Shown in pieces: positions 7,034 through 12,792 of a stretch of 12,792 bases of DNA. Origin of the DNA: Betaproteobacteria bacterium (GTDB lineage: Bacteria; Pseudomonadota; Gammaproteobacteria; Burkholderiales; Burkholderiaceae_C); assembly GCA_009927195.1 (NCBI GenBank), contig RFNL01000324.1:1-12792 (forward strand). The letters run 5' to 3'. Under the pieces are notes generated by a model. The model did not search any database and was not told the origin of the DNA. It saw only the letters and a list, made by a program, of their open reading frames with translations. How positions within the stretch are numbered: position 1 is the stretch's first letter; every line of letters starts with the position of its first letter. Position numbers and translations under genes: made by a program.

Positions 7034-7625
7034 AACTGCTGCGTTGGCTCAAGCGGTCGTAGAGTTTGTCCAAGGTCGGATGGGCACCGCGCCAATCCAT
7101 GTCTGAAAAGCGAAAGTCCAAATAACCCAGCGCACAACCGACCGCGATATCGGCCAGGCTGAAATGGGTGCCAGCGCAATGGCTGCGCTCGCCCAAGCCG
7201 CGCGCCATGGCATCGAGAGAGAGTTGAATTTTGTCCATTTGCCGCGCCACCCAAGCCGGGCTGCGCTGATTGTCTGTGCGCCCTGGCCAGGTTTTTTCCA
7301 GGCGCGCCAGGATGGCGGCATCAAGCAAACCGTCGGCCAGGGCCTCCCAGGTTTTGACTTCGGCCCGCTCCCGCCCGCTGGCTGGAATGAGCTTGCCGAC
7401 CGGCGACAAAGTGTCCAGGTATTCGACGATCACGCGCGAATCGAACAATGCCTCACCGCCTTCCATCACCAAGCAAGGCACCTTGCCCAAGGGGTTGGAC
7501 AAAGCGATGCTGGTCTGCGCAGACCAAACGTCTTCCAGGGTAAATTGGTAATCGAGTTTTTTTTCGGCCATGACAATGCGCACTTTGCGCACGTAGGGGC
7601 TGGTGATGGCACCAATGAGTTTCAT
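7005..7625 (-). CDS. Glutathione S-transferase family protein
   Basis: A 206-residue cytosolic GST with both domains. The N-terminal thioredoxin-like domain (1-80) has the active-site region ITSPYVRKVRIVMAEK (7-22), with Ser9 in the usual catalytic place, the cis-proline in GKVPCL (47-52), and the glutathione-gamma-glutamyl contact in LFDSRVIVEYLD (60-71). The helical C-terminal domain carries the N-capping box FSLADIAVG (155-163). It resembles the YibF-like bacterial GSTs, which conjugate or reduce electrophiles and peroxides; the substrate is unknown. It is transcribed opposite to the lipid operon and overlaps its end by 29 bases, and it is divergent from purB across 106 bases, an arrangement I recall from other Comamonadaceae. 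No clear Shine-Dalgarno sequence precedes the ATG, but the first residues MKLIGA.TSPYVRK match the family start. Confidence 0.94.
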   Translation of the reverse strand: MKLIGAITSPYVRKVRIVMAEKKLDYQFTLEDVWSAQTSIALSNPLGKVPCLVMEGGEALFDSRVIVEYLDTLSPVGKLIPASGRERAEVKTWEALADGLLDAAILARLEKTWPGRTDNQRSPAWVARQMDKIQLSLDAMARGLGERSHCAGTHFSLADIAVGCALGYLDFRFSDMDWRGAHPTLDKLYDRLSQRSSFSESVPSSA

Positions 7626-7731
7626 GCTGAGCGGTCAAAAAATGAAGTGGTGACCATTCTATCGGGCGGGCCATGCGGTCCAGGCAACGGTTGCTTCCGA
7701 GCACCAAAATGCCAGGGCCTAAAATCTTCAG
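7626..7731. promoter_or_regulatory. Divergent intergenic region, GST / purB
   Basis: This 106-base gap must hold the start signals for both flanking genes. On the minus strand TAGAAT (7661-7656) is a fair -10 element for the GST gene, but the only TTG-containing -35 candidate, TTGCCT (7687-7682), is 20 bases away, which is too far. On the plus strand TAAAAT (7720-7725) lies only six bases before the purB ATG and has no matching -35. No PurR-type palindrome or riboswitch-like structure was recognised. The region is probably regulatory by position, not by motif. Confidence 0.35.
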
Positions 7732-9153
7732 ATGGATCATTTCGCCATCACCGCGTTATCCCCGCTGGACGGTCGCTACGCCAACAAACTCACCGCATTG
7801 CGTGGTTTGATGAGTGAACAAGGCTATATGCACCGGCGTGTACAGGTCGAAGTGGCCTGGCTGGTGGCCTTGAGCGAGGCGGGTTGGGCGGAGTTTCCCC
7901 CCTTGAGCCTGGCGGCACGCAAGCATTTGCGCAGCCTGGTCCGTGGGTTTGGCACGGCCGAGGCCACAGCCATCAAAGCCATTGAGAAAACCACCAACCA
8001 TGATGTGAAAGCGGTGGAGTACTGGATCAAAGCCCAATGCCAACGCGCCGATTTGCCCGCACCGGTGCGCGCGGAACTGGCCCAGGTGGTGGAGTTCATC
8101 CACTTCGCCTGCACCAGCGAAGACATCAACAACACCAGCCATGCCTTGCAACTGCAAGCGGCCCGCCAGCAGGTCTTGTTGCCCGCGCTGCAAGGCGTTT
8201 TGGCCCGGTTGCGTGGCCTGGCCGTTGCCCATGCCCAGGTGCCCATGCTCGGCCGCACCCATGGCCAAACCGCCACCCCCACCACCGTGGGCAAAGAATT
8301 CGCCAATGTCGTGGCGCGTTTGCAACATGCCCACGATGCGATTGCCGCCGTGGGTTTGATGGCCAAAATGAATGGTGCGGTGGGCAACTACAACGCCCAC
8401 CTCAGCGCCTGGCCCGAGATGGATTGGGAGGCCTTTGCCCGCCGCGTGGTGGAAACTCCCGACCACGACGACCCCGCCCAATCCTTTGGTTTGGGCTTGC
8501 GGTTCCAGGCCTACAGCACCCAAATTGAGCCGCATGACCACCTGGCCGAATTGTTTGATGCCGTGGCGCGGGCCAACACCATCTTGGTCGACTTGGCCCG
8601 CGATGTGTGGGGCTATGTGTCGCTGGGCTACTTTAAGCAGCGGCTCAAAGCCGGCGAAATCGGTTCATCGACCATGCCGCACAAAGTCAATCCGATTGAT
8701 TTTGAAAATGCCGAGGGAAACCTGGGGCTGGCCAACGCGCTCTTACGCCACATGAGCGAGAAACTGCCCATCAGCCGCTGGCAGCGTGACCTCAGCGATA
8801 GCACGGTGCTGCGCAACATGGGCGTGGCCTTGGGCCATGCGGTGCTCGCCTACCAATCGCTCAGCGTGGGCCTGGACAAACTCGAACTCCACCAAGAGGC
8901 TTTGGCCGCCGACTTGGACAATGCCTGGGAAGTGTTGGCCGAGCCCATCCAAACGGTGATGCGCCGTTATGGGGTGGCCGGCGCGTATGAGCAACTCAAA
9001 GAAGTCACGCGCGGCAAACAAGTGCGCGCCCAAGACCTGCATGCCTTGATCGAGGGCTTGAACATCCCCGCCGATGCCAAGGCCCGCTTGCTGGCGCTCA
9101 CGCCGGCGACCTACGTGGGCATGGCGGTTGGCCTGGCCCAACGCCAAGCCTGA
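7732..9153 (+). CDS. purB: Adenylosuccinate lyase
   Basis: PurB acts twice in purine synthesis: it splits SAICAR to AICAR and fumarate, and adenylosuccinate to AMP and fumarate. The 473-residue protein is of the E. coli-type length and opens with ALSPLDGRY (8-16), as family members do. Active-site segments are TTNHDVKAVEY (87-97), TSEDINNTSHA (128-138), GRTHGQTATPTTVGKEF (174-190) with the catalytic His177, and the fumarase/aspartase superfamily signature GSSTMPHKVNPIDFENAEGN (311-330), whose flexible loop carries the catalytic serine. It is a homotetrameric cytosolic enzyme. No Shine-Dalgarno sequence is visible before the ATG. The start is supported by alignment of the N-terminus. yaeQ follows after a single base, so the two are co-transcribed. 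Confidence 0.98.
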   Translation: MDHFAITALSPLDGRYANKLTALRGLMSEQGYMHRRVQVEVAWLVALSEAGWAEFPPLSLAARKHLRSLVRGFGTAEATAIKAIEKTTNHDVKAVEYWIKAQCQRADLPAPVRAELAQVVEFIHFACTSEDINNTSHALQLQAARQQVLLPALQGVLARLRGLAVAHAQVPMLGRTHGQTATPTTVGKEFANVVARLQHAHDAIAAVGLMAKMNGAVGNYNAHLSAWPEMDWEAFARRVVETPDHDDPAQSFGLGLRFQAYSTQIEPHDHLAELFDAVARANTILVDLARDVWGYVSLGYFKQRLKAGEIGSSTMPHKVNPIDFENAEGNLGLANALLRHMSEKLPISRWQRDLSDSTVLRNMGVALGHAVLAYQSLSVGLDKLELHQEALAADLDNAWEVLAEPIQTVMRRYGVAGAYEQLKEVTRGKQVRAQDLHALIEGLNIPADAKARLLALTPATYVGMAVGLAQRQA

Positions 9154-9154
9154 C

Positions 9155-9715
9155 ATGGCCATCAAGTCGACCATCTTCAAGGCGCATTTGCAAATCGCCG
9201 ACATCGACCACGCCTATTACGCGGATCATGCACTCACCCTGGCGCGCCACCCCAGCGAAACCGATGAACGCATGATGGTGCGCCTGGTGGCCCTGGCCTT
9301 GAACGCCCACCAACTGCAAGGCACCTGCCAAGGCGACGGCCATTTGCAATTTGGCGCGGGCCTGAGCGACCCCAATGAACCCGATGTGGTGTTGCGCGAC
9401 TTCACCGGCCGCACCCGCTGGTGGATCGAGGTCGGTCAGCCGCAAGACAAACCCTTGCTCAAGGCTTGCGGCGTGGCCGATGGGGTGTGTGTATATGCCT
9501 TCAACCATGCGGCGGATGTGTGGTGGCGTGGCATACAAAACGCTTTGACCAAGCCGCGCAACTTGCAGGTCTGGCGCATCCCATCGGCCAGCGCCCAGGC
9601 CCTGGCCGCTTTGGCCGAGCGCAGCATGACGCTTCAAGCCACCGTGCAAGAGGGCGTGCTGATGCTGGGCAGCGCCCGTGGCACGGTGGATGTGGAATGT
9701 GAGCGCTGGCTGTGA
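9155..9715 (+). CDS. yaeQ: YaeQ family protein
   Basis: A 186-residue protein matching YaeQ along its whole length: MAIKSTIFKA.LQIADID (1-17), LTLARHPSETDERMMVRL (27-44), EPDVVLRD (75-82), WWIEVGQPQDKPLLKAC (89-105) and MTLQATVQEGVLML (158-171). The fold is a variant of the PD-(D/E)XK nuclease superfamily; Asp77 and Glu92 sit where that core motif is expected, but no nuclease activity has been firmly shown. An older suggestion that YaeQ compensates for loss of the elongation factor RfaH gives little guidance about function. It starts one base after the purB stop with no ribosome-binding site of its own, so translation probably depends on ribosomes finishing purB. Seventeen bases separate it from the convergent DUF3717 gene. 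Confidence 0.95.
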   Translation: MAIKSTIFKAHLQIADIDHAYYADHALTLARHPSETDERMMVRLVALALNAHQLQGTCQGDGHLQFGAGLSDPNEPDVVLRDFTGRTRWWIEVGQPQDKPLLKACGVADGVCVYAFNHAADVWWRGIQNALTKPRNLQVWRIPSASAQALAALAERSMTLQATVQEGVLMLGSARGTVDVECERWL

Positions 9716-9732
9716 TGCGCCGCCCCGACACC

Positions 9733-10191
9733 TCAAGCGCTGGATTTGTCGGCGTGGTGCAGCGCAGGTGCGCCAGGCTTGGGGTTGTCCGCGCCCGCCC
9801 GCTCGGCATAGCGGTTAAAGCGCCAGGCATCGGCACTCAAGGTGATGCGCCGCCAGGTCGCACGCTTGGCACCAGGGCTCATCTCGGTCCAGCGCTGCAC
9901 CTCGTCAAAACTGCGGCCGCAACCTTTGCACCAGGCATCGCCCTGGCTGGTCGAACAAATGGCAATGCACGGTGTGTCAGGGGTGGTGTCGTACCAGGCG
10001 CGCCAAGCGGCCATGGCCTGGGGCGGAAAGCCTTTTTCAGCCGCTTCGTCCTCATGGTGGAAAACCATCAAGGCATACACCTCGGCCAAGGCACGGGTTT
10101 CGTTGGCCAAGGTGATGCCATCGGGCGAGGGCTTGCGCACACGCCAAAAATTGATCGCAGCTTCGATGTCGGTGATGTGTATGGACGCCAT
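9733..10191 (-). CDS. DUF3717 / DUF1289 domain protein
   Basis: A 152-residue soluble protein. Residues 4-70 (IHITDIEAAINFWR, then ALAEVYALMV) look like DUF3717, a small helical domain found mostly in Burkholderiales. Residues 73-115 (TPCIAICS...WCKGCGRSFDEVQRW) are a DUF1289 domain with the cysteine pattern C75-x3-C79-x8-C88-x2-C91, which could bind zinc or an iron-sulfur cluster. Function is unknown for both. The start at 10191 is chosen because the family begins with MxxIHITDIE; an upstream in-frame ATG at 10263 would add a cysteine-rich, unlikely extension across the divergent gene's start. There is no Shine-Dalgarno sequence, and an inverted repeat lies directly against the start codon. 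Convergent with yaeQ, divergent from the PF04020 gene. Confidence 0.85.
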   Translation of the reverse strand: MASIHITDIEAAINFWRVRKPSPDGITLANETRALAEVYALMVFHHEDEAAEKGFPPQAMAAWRAWYDTTPDTPCIAICSTSQGDAWCKGCGRSFDEVQRWTEMSPGAKRATWRRITLSADAWRFNRYAERAGADNPKPGAPALHHADKSSA

Positions 10192-10218
10192 GGGGGAGCA
10201 AATAATAGAGCATCCCCC
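10192..10218. repeat. Inverted repeat against the DUF3717 start codon
   Basis: GGGGGAGC (10192-10199) pairs with GCATCCCCC (10210-10218): eight pairs with one bulged base around a ten-base A/T-rich loop. It abuts the start codon of the minus-strand gene and lies 28 bases before the plus-strand PF04020 gene. The loop contains TATTAT on the minus strand (10207-10202), usable as a -10 element; if so, that transcript would begin within a few bases of its AUG. It could be an operator, an RNA hairpin hiding the start, or chance. Confidence 0.4.
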
Positions 10219-10246
10219 ACAAAAAAAGCCTGCGTGGAATGGGCGC

Positions 10247-10600
10247 ATGAAGCTGCTGATCAAATGGCTGCTCTATGCCACGGCTTTGATGGCTTTGTCT
10301 GAGCTTCACCCCGGTATCAAGGTGGCGCATTTTGCGGTGGCCATGTCGGCAGCGCTGGTGATTGGCCTGCTGCATATGCTGCTGCGACCCCTGCTGGTGC
10401 TGCTCACCCTGCCTGTGACCGTGCTCAGCCTGGGGTTGTTTGTGTTCATCATCAACGCCTTGTTGTTTTGGATGGCCGCCGCAATGCTCACCGATTTTCG
10501 GGTCGACAGCTTTGGCGATGCCTTGGTGGGTTCGCTGATTTACTCGGCACTGGGCATGCTGATCGACTCAGCGCTGAAGCAGCTGTTCCCGCCGCAGTGA
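10247..10600 (+). CDS. PF04020 'phage holin family' membrane protein
   Basis: A 117-residue integral membrane protein with four predicted helices: about 3-19, 25-45, 47-80 (a long hydrophobic stretch probably forming one helix and a turn into the next) and 91-110. The diagnostic block is LLRPLLVLLTLPVTVLSLG (45-63) followed by FVFIINALLFWMAAAM (65-80), as in the Bacillus YvlD and mycobacterial four-TM family. Despite the family name there is no evidence that these proteins are phage lysis holins; they are widespread chromosomal inner-membrane proteins, some belonging to envelope-stress regulons. No other phage gene is nearby. The ATG at 10247 fits the family N-terminus; in-frame ATGs further upstream run through the DUF3717 gene. 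Its last 33 bases overlap the end of the convergent protease gene. Confidence 0.88.
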   Translation: MKLLIKWLLYATALMALSELHPGIKVAHFAVAMSAALVIGLLHMLLRPLLVLLTLPVTVLSLGLFVFIINALLFWMAAAMLTDFRVDSFGDALVGSLIYSALGMLIDSALKQLFPPQ

Positions 10601-12142
10601 GTCGATTTCGCGCAAATTGGCATCGATGATGGATGCCTCAATGTGATCGGCCCGCTCCATTTGTCCATCACGGGTTTTTTGCATCACCAGCGCCTGGGCT
10701 GCGCGCAGCCGGTCTTGGGCCCCCGCCAAATCGTGCTGCAACCAACGGGTTTGCGCCTGCACACGGATGGCGCGCAAGCTCTTGCCTTGGCACTGCAAGG
10801 CCTGGGCCAACAGCGATGCGGCCATGATGTCACGGGGCCGCTGCAACATCCAAGCGTCCAACTCTTGCGCGGCCAGGCCACAAGCTGGGACTTGCTGCAG
10901 TGCCAATCGCGCCTGGGCCAACCACAGGACTTCGGCCCGGCTCGAGGGCCGGCTTTGGCCTTGCAACAAATCAATGGTGGTTTGGGCTTGGCCCGATTGC
11001 AGGGCCACCTCGGCTTGCAAACCGCGCCACCAGTGCGGCGCTGCCTGTGACAACAGGGGGCCGAGTCGATCGCGTTTTTGCACCGCTGCGGCCATTTGCT
11101 GAAGCCGCACATCCGACAAAACCGCCGCATACAGCACAGCGACTTGCCGCATGGGCGGGTAGCTTGACAAGCCTGGGTCAAGCGCGGCATCGGACAAGCG
11201 GCGCAAGCCGTCCACATTGGTTTGCACCAAAGCCCGTGCGCGCGCTGCCGTGAGCACATCGTCCCAGTCGGTGGTTGCCGTTTTGCTTTGGGCCAAACTG
11301 GGTTGGCGCAATTGCATATCGGCAATGCGCTCGGTGGTCAAGGGGTGGCTGCGCAAATAAGGGTAGTTGCCCCGGTCGTTCAAGCGGGATGCGATTTGCA
11401 GTTTTTCAAACATGCCGACAAAACCCTGGGTGTCAAAACCCGCATCGGCCATCACGCCAAAGCCCACCCGATCGGCTTCTCGCTCCATATCGCGCGAAAA
11501 GTTCAATTGGGTTTGGATGGCCAAGGCTTGTCCACCCGAGATCATGGCGGTGCCCGCGCTGGGGCTTTTGCTGGCCGCCAAGATCGCCAGCAGCATGGCC
11601 CCCATCAGCAGCGGGGACTGCTGGCTCTGGCGCGACATCAAGCGCGCAATGTGGCGCTGGGTGACATGGGTGAGTTCGTGCGCCAACACCGATGCCAACT
11701 CATGCCGGTTGCCCACCGTGGCGATCAATCCCAGGTGCACGCCCAAGTAGCCCCCAGGCAGGGCAAATGCGTTGACACTGGGATCGCGAATCAGGCTCAC
11801 CTCCCAGGCAAAGCGCTGCTCCAACTCGGCCGACAACTCGCCACGCTCGCGCGCAGCCACCATCAGGCGCAACCAAATTTGCTGCACCTGCTCGCCCAAC
11901 ACCGGGTCGTCCAGGTAATCGGGGTCTTTGTAGATCTCGCGCATGATGCTGTCGCCAATGCGCCGCTCTGACACCAGGGAAATATCGCCCGCATCTCCCA
12001 GGCTGGGCAAGCGTGGAGTGCCCACGCTTTGGGCCTGTGACAAGGGCAACGGCATGGCCAGCAAGGCGGCGCACACGGCGGCCAATAGCCGCGTCGGCCT
12101 GACCAGGCGACGCAAACGGGCAAGGGTGGGAGGGGTGTTCAT
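10568..12142 (-). CDS. Exported M48 family metalloprotease, BepA-like
   Basis: A 524-residue periplasmic zinc metalloprotease. A basic stretch and hydrophobic core (10-33) with likely cleavage near SQAQ (38) form a signal peptide. The protease domain contains HELTH (155-159) as zinc and catalytic site, Glu220 in MEREAD as the third ligand, and His266 in SHPLTTERI, which corresponds to the regulatory His of E. coli BepA. GGYLGVHLGLI (130-140) is another family block. A loop at 174-200 carries a hydrophobic patch (LLMGAMLLAILAA), as in BepA, where this region covers the active site. Residues from about 300 to 500 are helical and TPR-like. BepA helps assemble or degrade LptD and other outer-membrane proteins; that role is inferred here. 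The ATG at 12142 puts the basic region directly ahead of the signal core; 12199 and 12160 are alternatives. Divergent from moaC. Confidence 0.93.
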   Translation of the reverse strand: MNTPPTLARLRRLVRPTRLLAAVCAALLAMPLPLSQAQSVGTPRLPSLGDAGDISLVSERRIGDSIMREIYKDPDYLDDPVLGEQVQQIWLRLMVAARERGELSAELEQRFAWEVSLIRDPSVNAFALPGGYLGVHLGLIATVGNRHELASVLAHELTHVTQRHIARLMSRQSQQSPLLMGAMLLAILAASKSPSAGTAMISGGQALAIQTQLNFSRDMEREADRVGFGVMADAGFDTQGFVGMFEKLQIASRLNDRGNYPYLRSHPLTTERIADMQLRQPSLAQSKTATTDWDDVLTAARARALVQTNVDGLRRLSDAALDPGLSSYPPMRQVAVLYAAVLSDVRLQQMAAAVQKRDRLGPLLSQAAPHWWRGLQAEVALQSGQAQTTIDLLQGQSRPSSRAEVLWLAQARLALQQVPACGLAAQELDAWMLQRPRDIMAASLLAQALQCQGKSLRAIRVQAQTRWLQHDLAGAQDRLRAAQALVMQKTRDGQMERADHIEASIIDANLREIDSLRREQLLQR

Positions 12143-12228
12143 GACCTTATCATGGACCATATTAACCCGCGATAAGCGCTGGCCTTGGTCTGTGACCACT
12201 GCAGTGCAAACCCATGGATAGTCCCAAG
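12143..12228. promoter_or_regulatory. Divergent intergenic region, M48 protease / moaC
   Basis: Eighty-six bases separate the two divergent starts. On the minus strand TAATAT (12164-12159) could be a -10 element for the protease gene, though no good -35 lies 16-18 bases from it. AAGG on the minus strand, two bases from the protease ATG, is a very close ribosome-binding site. For moaC no promoter or Shine-Dalgarno sequence stands out. No molybdenum-cofactor riboswitch is recognisable, and the space is too short for one. Confidence 0.3.
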
Positions 12229-12702
12229 ATGTCTGAACTCACCCATTTCGATGCCCAAGGCCAAGCCCACATGGTGGACGTGGCCCAGAAAGCTCAAACC
12301 CACCGGGTGGCCGTGGCCCAAGGCCGCATCCGCATGCAAGCCCACACCCTTGAATTGATCACCCATGGGCAGGCCCAAAAGGGAGATGTCTTGGGTGTGG
12401 CCCGCCTGGCTGGCATCATGGCGGCGAAAAAAACCAGCGACCTCATCCCCTTGTGCCACCCCTTGGCCCTGACCCGCGTGAGCGTCAGTTTTGAGCTCGA
12501 ACCCGATCACCAATGCGTGGTGTGCCAGGCCCAGGCCGAAACCCTGGGACCCACAGGGGTTGAAATGGAAGCCCTCACCGCCGTGCAGCTGGCGCTACTG
12601 ACCATTTACGACATGTGCAAAGCGGTAGACCGCAGCATGACCATCACCGATGTGAAGTTGCTGGAAAAGCATGGCGGCAAGAGTGGGAGTTTTGTGGCCT
12701 AG
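12229..12702 (+). CDS. moaC: Cyclic pyranopterin monophosphate synthase
   Basis: MoaC acts after the radical-SAM enzyme MoaA in molybdenum cofactor synthesis, converting 3',8-cyclo-7,8-dihydro-GTP to cyclic pyranopterin monophosphate. The 157-residue protein lines up with E. coli MoaC without gaps near the active site: Lys51 in QKGDV, LCHPL with His77, GVEMEALTA (110-118), and YDMCKAVD (127-134) with Asp128 and Lys131; GGKSG (149-153) closes the domain. The start at 12229 (MSELTHFD) matches the E. coli N-terminus; an in-frame ATG at 12214 would add five residues and cannot be excluded. No ribosome-binding site is clear for either. It stands alone, divergent from the protease gene and followed by a hairpin, so it seems to be a single-gene unit; other moa genes are not in the window. 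Confidence 0.97.
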   Translation: MSELTHFDAQGQAHMVDVAQKAQTHRVAVAQGRIRMQAHTLELITHGQAQKGDVLGVARLAGIMAAKKTSDLIPLCHPLALTRVSVSFELEPDHQCVVCQAQAETLGPTGVEMEALTAVQLALLTIYDMCKAVDRSMTITDVKLLEKHGGKSGSFVA

Positions 12703-12755
12703 ACTGCGAACGCTGGGGCAAACATCGACCATTGGTCAGCCCAATATCAAGACAC

Positions 12756-12792
12756 AAAAAAACCCGCCAAGGCTCTTTCGGGCCTTGGCGGG
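12756..12792. terminator. Perfect 11-bp hairpin with A-tract, at the window end
   Basis: CCCGCCAAGGC (12763-12773) and GCCTTGGCGGG (12782-12792) form a perfect eleven-base-pair, GC-rich stem with an eight-base loop (TCTTTCGG). Seven A residues (12756-12762) precede it, which would be a U-tract for a transcript coming from the right. The T-tract needed for moaC termination would start just beyond the window. It is probably a bidirectional intrinsic terminator between moaC and a convergent neighbour. Confidence 0.78.

Noticed and set aside
7720..7725. TAAAAT as the -10 promoter element of purB
   Set aside because: It lies six bases from the ATG and has no -35 at a workable distance; the only TTG-containing candidate (7691-7696) is 23 bases away.
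10247..10600. Prophage or lysis cassette suggested by the 'phage holin family' name
   Set aside because: PF04020 proteins are ordinary chromosomal membrane proteins. There is no endolysin, integrase, terminase, attachment site or change in base composition around it.
11222..11971. A 249-codon plus-strand open frame opposite the M48 protease gene
   Set aside because: The minus strand encodes the HELTH zinc site and other M48 motifs over the same bases, so the plus-strand frame is a shadow.
1..12792. CRISPR arrays, tRNA or rRNA genes, insertion sequences, defence systems and riboswitches
   Set aside because: I found no regularly spaced direct repeats, no tRNA-like cloverleaf, no transposase and no toxin-antitoxin or nuclease module. 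All gaps between genes are at most about 106 bases.

Overview
The window looks like chromosomal DNA of a high-GC betaproteobacterium of the order Burkholderiales, most likely a member of the Comamonadaceae. This rests on the protein families and local gene order (a glutathione S-transferase divergent from purB, purB followed by yaeQ, a DUF3717 protein, a BepA-like M48 protease divergent from moaC) and on the codon preferences. It is an inference from memory of such genomes, not a database match. The DNA is densely coded. The longest gap between genes is about 106 bases, and there are no tRNA or rRNA genes, insertion sequences, integrases or CRISPR arrays.

Positions 1-7033 hold one plus-strand operon of eight genes whose common theme is modification of membrane lipids. 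In order they are: a flavin amine-oxidase-like FAD protein (5' end outside the window), a DUF1365 protein, a cyclopropane-fatty-acid-synthase-like methyltransferase, an exported chalcone-isomerase-like protein, a GPH-type MFS transporter, a DUF3833 lipoprotein, a short-chain dehydrogenase and an NTF2-like protein. Four junctions are ATGA start/stop overlaps and the rest are a few bases long, so the set is very probably co-transcribed and translationally coupled. The gene content resembles the SigE/ChrR (singlet-oxygen) regulon of Rhodobacter and Vibrio, in which a Cfa-like methylase and flavoprotein partners make methyl-branched and furan fatty acids on existing phospholipids. The exported chalcone-isomerase-like gene inside the set, and the changed bicarbonate-site residues of the methylase, are the points most worth following.

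Positions 7005-9715 hold a minus-strand glutathione S-transferase, which overlaps the end of the operon tail to tail, and the divergent purB-yaeQ pair (purine synthesis, and a PD-(D/E)XK-fold protein one base behind it). Positions 9733-10600 hold a small minus-strand DUF3717/DUF1289 protein with four cysteines, divergent from a four-helix membrane protein of the PF04020 'phage holin' family; the latter is a housekeeping membrane protein and no sign of a prophage. Positions 10568-12142 encode, on the minus strand, an exported M48 metalloprotease with a repeat-like C-terminal region, resembling the outer-membrane quality-control protease BepA. It is divergent from moaC (molybdenum cofactor synthesis), which is followed at the window's edge by a perfect 11-base-pair terminator-type hairpin.
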